From: Microcyclospora pomicola
Lineage: Eukaryota > Ascomycota > Dothideomycetes > Capnodiales
Direction of reading: 5' to 3'
Length of the DNA stretch: 64,000 nt
Assembly (NCBI GenBank): GCA_002786065.1
Contig: NHNY01000002.1
Location: forward strand, 1,396,697-1,460,696
Position 1 is the first letter of the stretch. Each line of letters starts with the position of its first letter. A program made the translations under genes and the position numbers. This document shows positions 42,882 to 52,794 of this stretch, one piece after another. The notes beneath the pieces are model-generated. The model made no database searches. It saw nothing but the letters and a program-made list of their open reading frames with translations, and was not told the origin of the DNA.

Positions 42882-44345
42882 ATGGATCAAAATGTATCGT
42901 TACCAGGGCCACAGGGAGCGGCGAATGGTAGCAAGCAAGACCTCATCCGGCAATTAGCCGGAACAGGATCGGGATCTGGAGATGGTGGCGTTCTTACACA
43001 ACTACTCAGCAATCCTTTTTTCACTGCTGGATTCGGGCTTGCTGGCCTAGGCGCAGCACTACGATATGGCTCGCTTGGATTGAGGAAAGGCGGTGCCTTA
43101 TTGCGACAGCGAATGCTTGTGGACCTAGAAATCACCAGGCATGATGTATCCTATGACTGGGTCTTGAACTGGATGACCAAGGAGTACCAAAATCTACTGG
43201 GGCCCGTTCCGAATAGGAAACAAGTGGGAGTATTCGAGTCGCTGATCCGACGGTTCACTCCTGGTCTTCACCATCTTCAGATTCAGACATCGTCTGTCAA
43301 GACTGCAAGTGGTTCCGAGTCTGCTGCATTCTTCATGGTGCCTGGCCATGGCAAACACATCCTACGATACAAGAATGCTTTCATTGCCATTAACCGTGAA
43401 CGCGTTGGCAAAAGTTTCGACAGCGTTGGCCGGCCATTTGAGACCGTCACCCTCACAACTCTCTACCACCACCGGCACATCTTCGAGGACATCGTGGGCG
43501 AAGCCTACAGGATGGCGAAGCAGAGCACAGAAGGCAAGACCATCGTCTACACCAGTCGGAACATCAACTGGGATGCCTCACCGCAGCCGAAACGACGGCG
43601 ACCCTTCGACTCTGTGGTGCTCGAAGAGGGCCTATCCGACAAGATTCTGGACGACGTCACGGAATTCCTCGCTGCGCGAACCTGGTACCTTGACCGGGGC
43701 ATACCATACCGTCGCGGCTATCTCCTCCACGGCCCACCCGGGACAGGCAAGACATCCTTCGTGCAAGCGCTCGCCGGCGAGCTAGACTTCAACATCGCCA
43801 TGCTCAGCCTGTCCCAACGAGGGTTGACGGACGATCTGCTCAATCAGCTGCTGGTCAACGTGCCTGCACGCTCGATCGTGCTTCTCGAAGATGCCGATGC
43901 CGCATTCACAAACCGACGGCAGCGCGATGAAGACGGCTATACTGGCGCGAACGTGACATATTCCGGCTTGCTGAATGCGCTCGACGGCGTCGCCAGCGCC
44001 GAGGAGCGCATCATCTTCATGACGACCAACCACATCGAGCGGCTGGACAATGCACTCATCCGACCCGGGCGTGTGGATATGACGGTTCACCTGGACCACG
44101 CGACGGAATGGCAGATGAGTAAACTCTGGGATCGCTTCTACTCCGAGCAGGATCCTCAGGGTGAAGGAAAGCAGCGCTTCTTGGCACGAGCACGCGAAGT
44201 TGGTTTGCCCGGCAACGTCAGCACTGCCGCACTTCAAGGATTATTTTTGTACAACAAAGGCGATGTGGAAGGCGCTATTGCTACGGTCGATCAACTGGCT
44301 GCCATGTTACCGAACCGCGCACAGCAAGCGCAAGGTTCTCAGTAA
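42882..44345 (+). CDS. BCS1: Mitochondrial AAA chaperone Bcs1
   Basis: Translocates the Rieske iron-sulfur protein across the inner membrane for assembly of respiratory complex III. One exon, 487 residues, starting at the ATG at 42882. A membrane helix lies at about 44-68 (NPFFTAGFGLAGLGAALRYG), followed by the positively charged internal targeting region and the Bcs1-specific domain (ITRHDVSYDWVLNWM, FMVPGHGKHILRYKNAFIAI). The AAA module follows: Walker A GPPGTGKTSF at about 284-293, Walker B IVLLEDADAAF, second region of homology NALIRPGRVDMTVHL. Convergent with the DEAH helicase, with only 118 bp between stops. Confidence 0.96.
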   Translation: MDQNVSLPGPQGAANGSKQDLIRQLAGTGSGSGDGGVLTQLLSNPFFTAGFGLAGLGAALRYGSLGLRKGGALLRQRMLVDLEITRHDVSYDWVLNWMTKEYQNLLGPVPNRKQVGVFESLIRRFTPGLHHLQIQTSSVKTASGSESAAFFMVPGHGKHILRYKNAFIAINRERVGKSFDSVGRPFETVTLTTLYHHRHIFEDIVGEAYRMAKQSTEGKTIVYTSRNINWDASPQPKRRRPFDSVVLEEGLSDKILDDVTEFLAARTWYLDRGIPYRRGYLLHGPPGTGKTSFVQALAGELDFNIAMLSLSQRGLTDDLLNQLLVNVPARSIVLLEDADAAFTNRRQRDEDGYTGANVTYSGLLNALDGVASAEERIIFMTTNHIERLDNALIRPGRVDMTVHLDHATEWQMSKLWDRFYSEQDPQGEGKQRFLARAREVGLPGNVSTAALQGLFLYNKGDVEGAIATVDQLAAMLPNRAQQAQGSQ

Positions 44346-44463
44346 TAGACCATCTATCTATAATATCTATGTATGAGTACAGGCGAAGAAGAGAGTATAT
44401 GTACTTGTACAAATCGCTTGAACGCTTTCAACAACTCTTGTAATCCATCGTTGCATGACGCTT

Positions 44464-47400
44464 CTAGTAGCGTCTTCTAGGGAAATCTATCTCGAACCCT
44501 CCAGCAGTCGCTTTCCCCAGGGCGTCATCCTCGTCCAGAACCCTCACTACACTCGTGGCGAAGCGCTCGACCACGCGATCCTCCGCGATGCCGGCCCACT
44601 GGTTACCCGCATTCCTGTTGGCCAGAGAATTGAAGACGTTATTGAGCACTCTGTCAAGGCCTTTGCGGAATTCCAGCAGAAGCTTGGTGGCGTACTGACG
44701 ATCGCTGGCTTTGACAAAGAATGGCAGCCATTCGTCCATCGTCAGACGATTGTAGCTGTGCATGCGGAGCTTGCCGCCAAATAGCAGGGTCATGATCGGC
44801 GTGATGACGGTGGTCTCACGCGCCCAGACGGCGCCTTCTGGAGAGGCGTCCAGCGTGCGGTAAGCGAAGAGGGCGCCATACGGAAGCTTTGCACTGTCCC
44901 GCTTGCTATCGTTGTTCACCGAATGGTTGTGGATGAGGACGGCCTCCTCGCTTGGGGTTCGATTGCTTCTACCACCGTGCGAGCGCCTGACCCCGAGATT
45001 GGGATGCAGTCCAGCAACGAGTAGGGCCTTGATGAGGGGGGTGTTGTTCGAATTCACGTTCAATTCCGGGGGTCCGTATTGAGTTCTACGAGCGCCCGGT
45101 TGCGATGGAGGAATCAGTCCAGTCTCAGTAAGGATATCCACAATCTGTTTGGCATCGTTGTCTATTCCTTTGAAGTTTCCTTGGTGGATGAACAGCTCTC
45201 TGGCACGTTGCATTGCAGAGTGAATGCCGTTCTGATCGCGCAATTGTCGGATATCTCGGAACGCACGCAACATTGCCAGATGATCGCTTTGATCGTTTCC
45301 AGCGAAGTCTTTGTGGATACGGCTTGCTGCTGCTCTTGCTTCTGTTCCTATCGGCGTTATGAAAAGTCGCCCACTTCCCGCAGCTCCCAGAGTCAAGATA
45401 GGATCCAATGCCTTGAAGACAATACCAAGGATGATCATTTTGCCGAGAGTCGGGTGTATTGGGAGACGAGATAGAATGTCGCCCAGATCAGTCAGCTCCT
45501 CAGCTTCTGTGAATGCCTCAATAGCCATGAGATTGTCTACGGCAGCAGTGATGGCCGCTAGAGGAGGCGGCTCTATCGCTTGGCCCAGGAAAGCCTCCAC
45601 GGATCCCTCAAAGCCTCTTGCCTTGATCGACAGGCACGTCTCTTGTAAATCGGAGCGCAAGAGCTCCGGTAGACCTACAGCGCGCAACGAGTCTCGCCGC
45701 TCTTTGGAGAACAGAGCATAATAATTTCCGCTTTGTACACGGCCCGCACGACCTGCACGCTGTTTCGAGTTCGACTTGCTCACCCACGTTGTGGTGAGTT
45801 TGGTAATCCGTCTGACTTGGTCATACCGCTTTTCGCGAAGCTTCCCGCAGTCCACGACGTACTTGACGTCAGGCACAGTCACTGACGTTTCTGCGATGTT
45901 GGTAGACAAGATGATCTTCCGACATCCTGGAGGACTGGGCGCGAAAACCTCGGCTTGTTCTAGAGCCGGAATGGTGGAGTGTAGAGGGATGATCTTGAAC
46001 TTCTCCGTGTCGTTGAAGTTTTCTCCGAGAAGATTCGTGCTTTGTAGACTTCGCTGCACTGTTGAGATCTCTTCTAAGCCAGGGAGGAAGGCCAGGATAG
46101 CACCATCCTGTGCGGTCTTGCAAATGTGCGCAATCGTAAGTGCGATGAGATCGCACGGCACCATAGCGTCTTTCTTCTCGTCAGCATTTGATAGCGGAAC
46201 GGATTCATCGTTCTCGGCAGATTGTCGCTCCCGTTTCCAGTCAATGACCATATCTGTCGTAGCGTTCTCCGACACATTCGCGCGACTGAAGTTGTTCTCT
46301 TCAATCAAGTATTCGGTGCTAGGACCGGCGCTTAGGGACAAGAAGTTCTTGACACGGTTGCCGTGTGTTTCCATCTCCTGCATGATCTCTTCGAGATACT
46401 TCTCTCTCACCGGGAATGTACGTCCTGGAACCATGATTGACGGACAAGGGTGCGTAGTATTGCCTGTGCCGGGTTGCGAGAAGTAGCTGGCGAAGAGCTC
46501 GGTGTCCAAAGTTGCAGACATCAGGACCACCTTCGGGACACTCTTCCCCTTTGCTTTTCGAGCCGCCATCACTTTTTTGAGTACAATCAGTAAGAAGTCG
46601 TTGTTGAGATCGCGTTCATGCACTTCATCAAGACAGAAATGGGACATCGAGTCAAAAACTCCGTCCGGATCATGCTTGAGGCGCTCGAGCAAAATTCCAG
46701 TTGTGCAGTAGGTAATGCTACCACCGGGTTGGGGCATTTTCGAGTCGAATCGTACAGTATATCCAACGGACTGCCCTATCTTCTCGTTACGTTCAGCTGC
46801 CACACGATTTGCAACAGAGGTTGCAGCTATACGTCTTGGTTGTGTGCAGATTATATTGCATTGCGCGCCAAGATCATTGCGAATTGCGGCATCCAGCAAC
46901 ATTTGAGGGACCTGGGTGGTCTTGCCCGAACCGGTCGCACCGACAACGATACTGTATTGATTCTCATCGATCATAGTCACTACCTTCTCGCAGTATTCGT
47001 TCATCGGTAATGATGCCTTGATCTCTCGTAGTTGTTCAAGTTCCGGATCTTGCTCGTAGTCCTGTAATCTCTGTTTGAGTAGTTGTGACTTGGATGCGAA
47101 CTCGTGCTCAGGTAAGGTACGTCTTCGGCGGAAGCGATCAACCTCTGCTCGAGCAGCAGCAGACAAGGCCGATTTGCGATCTGGAAGGCCTGCAGATCTA
47201 GCTTCGATAAGCGCCAGGCGCATTTCTTCTTGCAGATTCATCGACACATCGAGATCGATTGGAGCTGTCAGCGGTCTGAGAATTTTGCCTTTATCCTTCT
47301 TGAGACGTTGCGCAAAGTCTCGCAGGAGTTGTGGGTCTTCCTTACAGAGCGTGACTGCTCCCGCCAGATATGCAAATCTCATTGCTTCCTTCTTGTTCGG

Positions 47401-48819
47401 CATCAGGATCACTGGTCCAACAGGCTCGTCATTGACAGTCAATCGTGCGCTGCGAAGCTGTATGGGAAGTCCATTAACCGCATCCTGCTCGATTTCGAAA
47501 CGCATTCGTGACATGGTCTCTTTGTAGAAATCGAAAAAGTATCCAGCGGTGTCGACGGTAAGTACCGCAAGAGAGGCATCCGGCTGGGGACCTCCAAAGT
47601 CTTCTGGGCTCATCTTCGTTTCTGCGGCGTGTTTAAAAGCCAAGGCCGCATGCACCTCGGCGGTCTTGACGTCCTTTGCTGTTCCAGATACTTCTATGTC
47701 GTATTCAGGTAGCTTGATAGTCACCTTCATCGACCCGTTCCCGCTCTGCTTGCCGTGACTGTTGACCATCCTCCTCGCCGACTTCCTAAGGGTGATCCTT
47801 TGGTAACTGAATTCTGGTATCATGCCAAAGCTCGCCACGTAGTTGAAGATTTCAGCTTTGGCGTCTTTCTGCTCGTGAAGAGTCTGCTGGTCCAGAGCAG
47901 GTGATTGGGGTGGCAACTGGGACACGACCTCTATCGCACCTGCAGACTCGTCGGGGCGCACAAGCAGTTGCCGCAGACTTCCGCTCGCATGCATCTTTGC
48001 AAGCAAGTGTAGCCAGGCGGCATGCTTGGCATCCTGCTTTGTCAAACTCTCTCCGATAGCAGTTTCATCGCACACATCCGGGATCTGAACTTTCAAGGCG
48101 CATCTATGGAGAGTAACTTTGCCACTTCGCTCGGTGTCGTAGTCAAGACTGGCCTCAAGTGCAACTTTGAGTGCTTTGCAAGCGTTGTGGTATGCCGAAT
48201 TGATCTTCTTGTGGTCGAAGAACTCTTCCAGTGCATCCGGGTAGTTTGATTGTGTAGGTAGACTCATCGTCCGCTTGATATGTTCGACGTCAAGAAAGTC
48301 TCGTGTGCGCGCTGCCTGCAACGTCGGTTCCTTGAGAGATTCGGCGAGGGACTTGATCTTTGGCACTCGATCGGGTCCTTTCATATACTGCTCCAGTCTC
48401 CGGATGATGTCCGCCCGCTCACGCTTGGTCTTACGCCCTTGCGCAAACTGTCTGATCTGATTGAGATGAAGGGCGAAGTCTTTCTTGGAGGACTGAAATG
48501 CATTTCTGCGGACCTCACCAGGTCTACTTTTCTCGTCCTTTTCGTTAGATGCCGTGCCGTTCGTTGCAGAAAGCTGAGGAGCAGACTGATCAACCACATC
48601 TTTATTCTTCGAAACAACTTGCTCTACGCTTGGCGCGCGACGACGATCTGTACCTTCTGTGTTGATGATGGTCGCGAAAAGCTTATGTGATGAATGAAGA
48701 TCTCGCCGTCCGATATATTGCGGGATCCTGGTTGGTCTCGCATGCGAATCAAGAAAATGCTCTGACAGCGCCAAGCGTAATGCTGGCGGGAGCCTCAGGA
48801 GCGCCATCCTGTCTACCAT
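44464..48819 (-). CDS. DEAH-box RNA helicase with dsRNA-binding domain, possibly mitochondrial
   Basis: One exon of 1451 residues starting at the ATG at 48819 (a second ATG lies at 48807). The first 45 residues are rich in Arg, Leu, Ala and Ser without acidic clusters (MALLRLPPALRLALSEHF ... RRDLHSSHKL), like a mitochondrial presequence. A double-stranded RNA-binding fold lies at about 321-399, and a related helical segment at about 215-285. Helicase motifs: GATGSGKTTQVPQ at about 627, TQPRR, DEVHERD at about 731, SATLD, STNIAETSVTVPDV and QRAGRAGRVQSG, followed by the HA2 and OB-fold C-terminal region. The architecture is that of the DHX9/DHX36/DHX29 group. Cellular role is not known from sequence; mitochondrial location is a prediction. 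Confidence 0.9.
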   Translation of the reverse strand: MVDRMALLRLPPALRLALSEHFLDSHARPTRIPQYIGRRDLHSSHKLFATIINTEGTDRRRAPSVEQVVSKNKDVVDQSAPQLSATNGTASNEKDEKSRPGEVRRNAFQSSKKDFALHLNQIRQFAQGRKTKRERADIIRRLEQYMKGPDRVPKIKSLAESLKEPTLQAARTRDFLDVEHIKRTMSLPTQSNYPDALEEFFDHKKINSAYHNACKALKVALEASLDYDTERSGKVTLHRCALKVQIPDVCDETAIGESLTKQDAKHAAWLHLLAKMHASGSLRQLLVRPDESAGAIEVVSQLPPQSPALDQQTLHEQKDAKAEIFNYVASFGMIPEFSYQRITLRKSARRMVNSHGKQSGNGSMKVTIKLPEYDIEVSGTAKDVKTAEVHAALAFKHAAETKMSPEDFGGPQPDASLAVLTVDTAGYFFDFYKETMSRMRFEIEQDAVNGLPIQLRSARLTVNDEPVGPVILMPNKKEAMRFAYLAGAVTLCKEDPQLLRDFAQRLKKDKGKILRPLTAPIDLDVSMNLQEEMRLALIEARSAGLPDRKSALSAAARAEVDRFRRRRTLPEHEFASKSQLLKQRLQDYEQDPELEQLREIKASLPMNEYCEKVVTMIDENQYSIVVGATGSGKTTQVPQMLLDAAIRNDLGAQCNIICTQPRRIAATSVANRVAAERNEKIGQSVGYTVRFDSKMPQPGGSITYCTTGILLERLKHDPDGVFDSMSHFCLDEVHERDLNNDFLLIVLKKVMAARKAKGKSVPKVVLMSATLDTELFASYFSQPGTGNTTHPCPSIMVPGRTFPVREKYLEEIMQEMETHGNRVKNFLSLSAGPSTEYLIEENNFSRANVSENATTDMVIDWKRERQSAENDESVPLSNADEKKDAMVPCDLIALTIAHICKTAQDGAILAFLPGLEEISTVQRSLQSTNLLGENFNDTEKFKIIPLHSTIPALEQAEVFAPSPPGCRKIILSTNIAETSVTVPDVKYVVDCGKLREKRYDQVRRITKLTTTWVSKSNSKQRAGRAGRVQSGNYYALFSKERRDSLRAVGLPELLRSDLQETCLSIKARGFEGSVEAFLGQAIEPPPLAAITAAVDNLMAIEAFTEAEELTDLGDILSRLPIHPTLGKMIILGIVFKALDPILTLGAAGSGRLFITPIGTEARAAASRIHKDFAGNDQSDHLAMLRAFRDIRQLRDQNGIHSAMQRARELFIHQGNFKGIDNDAKQIVDILTETGLIPPSQPGARRTQYGPPELNVNSNNTPLIKALLVAGLHPNLGVRRSHGGRSNRTPSEEAVLIHNHSVNNDSKRDSAKLPYGALFAYRTLDASPEGAVWARETTVITPIMTLLFGGKLRMHSYNRLTMDEWLPFFVKASDRQYATKLLLEFRKGLDRVLNNVFNSLANRNAGNQWAGIAEDRVVERFATSVVRVLDEDDALGKATAGGFEIDFPRRRY

Positions 48820-49801
48820 ACTGCTCAGAGATTTCTGGAGATGCAGCGCATTTGAGGATGCAGCAACCAATATCTGTAGATCGTTCAAGACCCTTGATAA
48901 TAGGGAGTCGAGAAAAGTTTAGAGTGAGGTCAGGGTCCTGCGCGTGACGGATGCTTCCGCCACGCCCTGTCACGTGCGGTCAGATGTGCACTTCCACCAG
49001 CAGTACTTCGACTACATAAGGTACCTTGTACGTGGTCGCCTATTCGACGTAGCCTGAGTTTTACATGATCAATACTGCCGTAAATTGTAGTACTAGCTGT
49101 AAGTTCAAGCTATTACCGTGACACAGCTGCTCCGCTTGAAACACCACGCACCGACATCACCGAGCTATCGTGCATGATGCTAGAACCACAGATGCACCAA
49201 GATGCTCATCATGAAGACGGCACACAGGTCAAACTTCACGATGTACCCTCTTCACCATGCTTGATAAGCTTGAAGCAACTTTGCATAGTTGTTTGAATCT
49301 ATGCTTTCAACGAGAATGCTGCGGACCAGATTTCGCCGGTATACATCTAGCTAAATCCTGCCGTAACAGAACTGATGTCAAGTCTGAAAACATAGCTGTA
49401 GACACATGTGTATGTAGATTGCCTCTTCCTCCATGGAAATGGTCAGAAAGGGCTCCTGCGCAGCGAGATATACATCAAGCGAAACGAGATCATGCCCGTC
49501 GACAACGAGGTCAAAGGATGTCTTGATCTCCTCGCCGGCGCTTCAGGGTTGAACTAGGCGCCGTGGAGATTCAGTGTAGAAGGTAGGTGGCGTACCCATC
49601 ATAGCTTTAGTATATATGCTTCCTGGGGTCGCGAGGTCCAGAGAAATGGTAAAGTCTCGAGGATGGACAATTTAGAAGAGTCATACCACATTGCTTCATA
49701 TGGTCTATCAAGAGCCATTCTGTCCCAGGTTTGTATGGGATGACGGACATGACGTGCAATACTAACGATCTCAATCCGCGCAACAAAGATCGCGTAGCTC
49801 A
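48820..49801. other. Intergenic (promoter of DEAH helicase, 3' region of DAP1)
   Basis: Nearly 1 kb with no recognisable coding frame, repeat or RNA gene. Confidence 0.5.
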
Positions 49802-50363
49802 CTATTGACTCTCCGCCTCTGCATGCCCGACCGGCACCAACTTGCCTATCACCAAATACTTCTCACTAAACCGCTCCTCCCACCCTCGCAGTGCCTCCAT
49901 CTCGCTCCCACCCAGATCCTCCAGCTTATCCAGCGGCCCATTCAGGTCCTCAGTCAACATGTCCTCATCAAAGCTGCCACACGCCAGCCCACGACTCGCA
50001 TCACGACCGGCGAAGTTGGCGTATGGTCCGCCCGGCCCGTAGAAGTTGCGGCCGGAGGAGACGTCAAAGACCTTGCCGCGCACGCCCATGTAGACGGGCA
50101 TGCCGTTGGTGCCGTTGAAGGGCAGCAGCTGCGGCGGGGTGAAGACCCGGAAGACGGTCGGCGTGGGCGGGGTGGGCAGCGTGACGGCGGGCTTGGGCCG
50201 GAGGCGCATGTAGACGAGGACGATGAAAACGGCTAGGAGGAGGAGGTTGACGGGCGAGGCGATGGTGGCTCTGCGTTAGGGTCAGTACGTTGTGGAAGCA
50301 TCGGGTGTGCTGGGTACCATTGACGTACACTTCCGCCGCCGGAGGAGCCTTGGATTCGTCCAT
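49802..50363 (-). CDS. DAP1: Dap1 / MAPR cytochrome b5-like heme protein
   Basis: A membrane-associated progesterone-receptor family protein that binds heme and supports cytochrome P450 Erg11 in ergosterol synthesis. Exons 50363-50329 and 50270-49802 (58-bp intron, GTACGT ... CGCAG, phase 2) give 167 residues. The join gives AAEVATIASPVNLLLLAVFI, so the single N-terminal membrane helix begins at the splice point (about 17-34). The cytochrome b5-like domain spans about 60-150: FTPPQLLPFNGTNGMPVYMGVRG, VFDVSSGRNFYGPGGPYANFAGRDASRGLA, with the Tyr residues that axially bind heme in this family instead of His. It ends with the typical WEERFSEKYLVIGKLV. Confidence 0.93.
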
Positions 50364-51171
50364 CTCGCCTGGTAGTACCGGGATGACTATGTGGGAGATG
50401 AATATAGGCTGGGGATGGGGGCTCCTATATTCGATGTGCCGGCACTGACGAGAAGGACAGTCCAGGTGTATATATCGCCTGAGGGCGGTAAATTGGTATA
50501 GCTGCTCGCTTGAATAGTTGTGCAGACGTTGTGTATTGGCTTCCCGGATGTAATTCTGATTCGATATAACCGTATGGCACGATGGCATGGAGTGAGCTGT
50601 GCTGCGAGCAGGGTCCAGCACTACACGTGTGGCAGCCAATGACTGCCGCGGCTTAATATAGCCCACACATGAAACACTCCCGCTGCGAGCGCCGTTGTCA
50701 AGCGACGCGGGTGAACGTTGGCGGAAAGTGAGCGACACAAAGCTTACCCTCAGGCTTGCCCAGATGCGCCGAGATGAGGTGGTCAAGCTTCCCATTCTGG
50801 AGATGAGAGGAGGCCATAGAGCTGGTTCGTTATAGTGATACTGTGATACCAACGACCACGACCCCGGCGCACAGGCTGGGGCTGCTGCGACGACACTCCC
50901 CGTCCGCCAGTCCCTCCTACGCCAGATCACCACTCTCCTGGCACCTCTCGCCAGCTTCTGAAACACCCATCGCGTCTCGCCCATCTTCACCCTCACCTCT
51001 GACGCTGACAGGAGCCAGTGGCCGTCTGATTCGTGCGTAGTGACATTCCCACATGCGACTTCAGCTTCAGCAGAAGACAATTCTGGCCTTTATCGATAGA
51101 AACTAGCAGCATCACCGCAGCCAGCCGCGAGCAGGGATCTGGGGCTTATATGCTGCTGACCCGACCCGCCC
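50364..51171. other. Divergent intergenic region
   Basis: Between the starts of DAP1 and the gene at 51172. No gene is recognised. Confidence 0.5.
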
Positions 51172-52794
51172 ATGGCGACCTCTCCTGACTTCGCCTCCGA
51201 CGACGACCTGCCCGCCAGAGTCGTCAACGTCAAGCAGCACCATTCGCGCAACGAGTCGCAGGCCACGCGCACGGGTGTTGGCATGCCCACTTACACCATC
51301 CAACACGATGCGCCCTGGATGCCCGCGCAGCACACCACCGGCGGACCTGAATATATCACCACCAAGGGCGACAACGAGGAGAACATCCCTCCCCTACCGC
51401 CACTATCCATCAATAAGATGTCTTCCTATCACCCGTCGTACCATGCCCACCCCAAGCAGCAAATCGTAGATGTCGGCCCACCAGCGCGGCAGACGAAATT
51501 GCCCATCTTCAAGCAAGTGCGCTCGATGCTGCAGAAGACCTCTGGGCCCGCGGGCATCGTGAAGTATGATGACTTTTCCGGCGAGCCCAGCAAAACGGGC
51601 AAAGAACCGCAGGTGAAGCCGTCGACGTATGTGCCGCCAACACCACGCGAGATCCTGATGCAGGCGCGAGGACGGGCGGCGCCCAAGCGCGCTCCTAAGA
51701 AGACTCCTGCCCGGAACATCTCGCCGGTGTCTATCATGCGCGACGACGAAATCTTGTCTTCTGAACGCCTGTCGTCGGGGCGGTACAAAACACCCTCGGA
51801 ACTGGATATCTCGCCACCCGTTTCGCCCACCGCCACCATCTCTACCATGATCTTCGAGAATGCATCATCCCCCGATCTGTCCAGGTATCCATCTCCTCCG
51901 CCCCCGATACCTTCACAATACGGTGTATCACGCAAGCCTGCACCTGCCGCCGCGCTACGAGTCACGTCAGCGAACGAGCATCACGAGCCGCAGCGAAGTC
52001 CATCGGCAACGAGTGACTGGACCGAGCCGCCAGACGACGAGGACCAGCAGCTAGACCACAGCCATTTCAGCTGGACGACCTACGCTGAATCGGCACGACC
52101 AGCCACCAGCCATATGGCCACACCTCCCCAGTCCTTTCCAGATCGAACGCCTCGCAACTACCTCGACAGTCGTTTCAGCTGGAGCACAGTGAATACCTCC
52201 TTCTCTCAAGCGCCTGGCAGCCCTCCCAAAGAGCCACTTCCACCAATTCCTGCGCGGTTCATGAACAACACAATCGAGCCTCCACGCGGCTTACACGTGC
52301 AGTCCATCCTCTCCCGGAGCAGACCTGTGGATCGTATCGAGAAAGAAGAATGGACCCCGCCACCGCGCAAACGTATTAACATCACCCCGCCATCATCTGG
52401 CACGACACGTTTGATCAACCCCAAATCTGTGACAAGGAAGCCTGTCGCTACCACCCTCTCCTCCGGCGTCAAAGCACTTCCCTTGCCTCCGGAGCTAGCA
52501 GCCCAAACTGGCCCTCTCTCTCACCTCGACGACCTGATGGCGCGGGAGAAGGACCTGCTGCACCAGCGGAAGAACATCGAGCGTGGCATCTTCCAACAAG
52601 AGCAAATTGTCAATGCGAGCCCGCTCCTTGTGTCGTTCGCTGATGTTCGCGCGGCCAAGAAGAAGCGCGCGCAACATCAGAAGCACCTCGCCGAGATCCA
52701 GCGCGATGTGCGCGAGGTCGGCGTTGCTATCAGCAGAGTCAGGCGGAAGGAAGGCGAGGCTGAGGGACTATGGGTCAGACGTGTGACATTCTGA
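51172..52794 (+). CDS. Disordered ascomycete protein with C-terminal coiled coil (function unknown)
   Basis: One exon of 540 residues; the ATG follows CCC. No domain is recognised. The chain is rich in Pro, Ser and Thr, with segments that look conserved because they are less biased: KLPIFKQVRSMLQKTSGPAG, YVPPTPREILMQARGRAAPKR, and two copies of an HFSW/RFSWST motif (near residues 300 and 329). The last 90 residues form a predicted coiled coil (HLDDLMAREKDLLHQRKNIERG ... EIQRDVREVGVAISRVRRKEG in parts). This pattern of linear motifs plus coiled coil is usual for scaffold or cell-end proteins, but no function is claimed. Confidence 0.75.
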   Translation: MATSPDFASDDDLPARVVNVKQHHSRNESQATRTGVGMPTYTIQHDAPWMPAQHTTGGPEYITTKGDNEENIPPLPPLSINKMSSYHPSYHAHPKQQIVDVGPPARQTKLPIFKQVRSMLQKTSGPAGIVKYDDFSGEPSKTGKEPQVKPSTYVPPTPREILMQARGRAAPKRAPKKTPARNISPVSIMRDDEILSSERLSSGRYKTPSELDISPPVSPTATISTMIFENASSPDLSRYPSPPPPIPSQYGVSRKPAPAAALRVTSANEHHEPQRSPSATSDWTEPPDDEDQQLDHSHFSWTTYAESARPATSHMATPPQSFPDRTPRNYLDSRFSWSTVNTSFSQAPGSPPKEPLPPIPARFMNNTIEPPRGLHVQSILSRSRPVDRIEKEEWTPPPRKRINITPPSSGTTRLINPKSVTRKPVATTLSSGVKALPLPPELAAQTGPLSHLDDLMAREKDLLHQRKNIERGIFQQEQIVNASPLLVSFADVRAAKKKRAQHQKHLAEIQRDVREVGVAISRVRRKEGEAEGLWVRRVTF

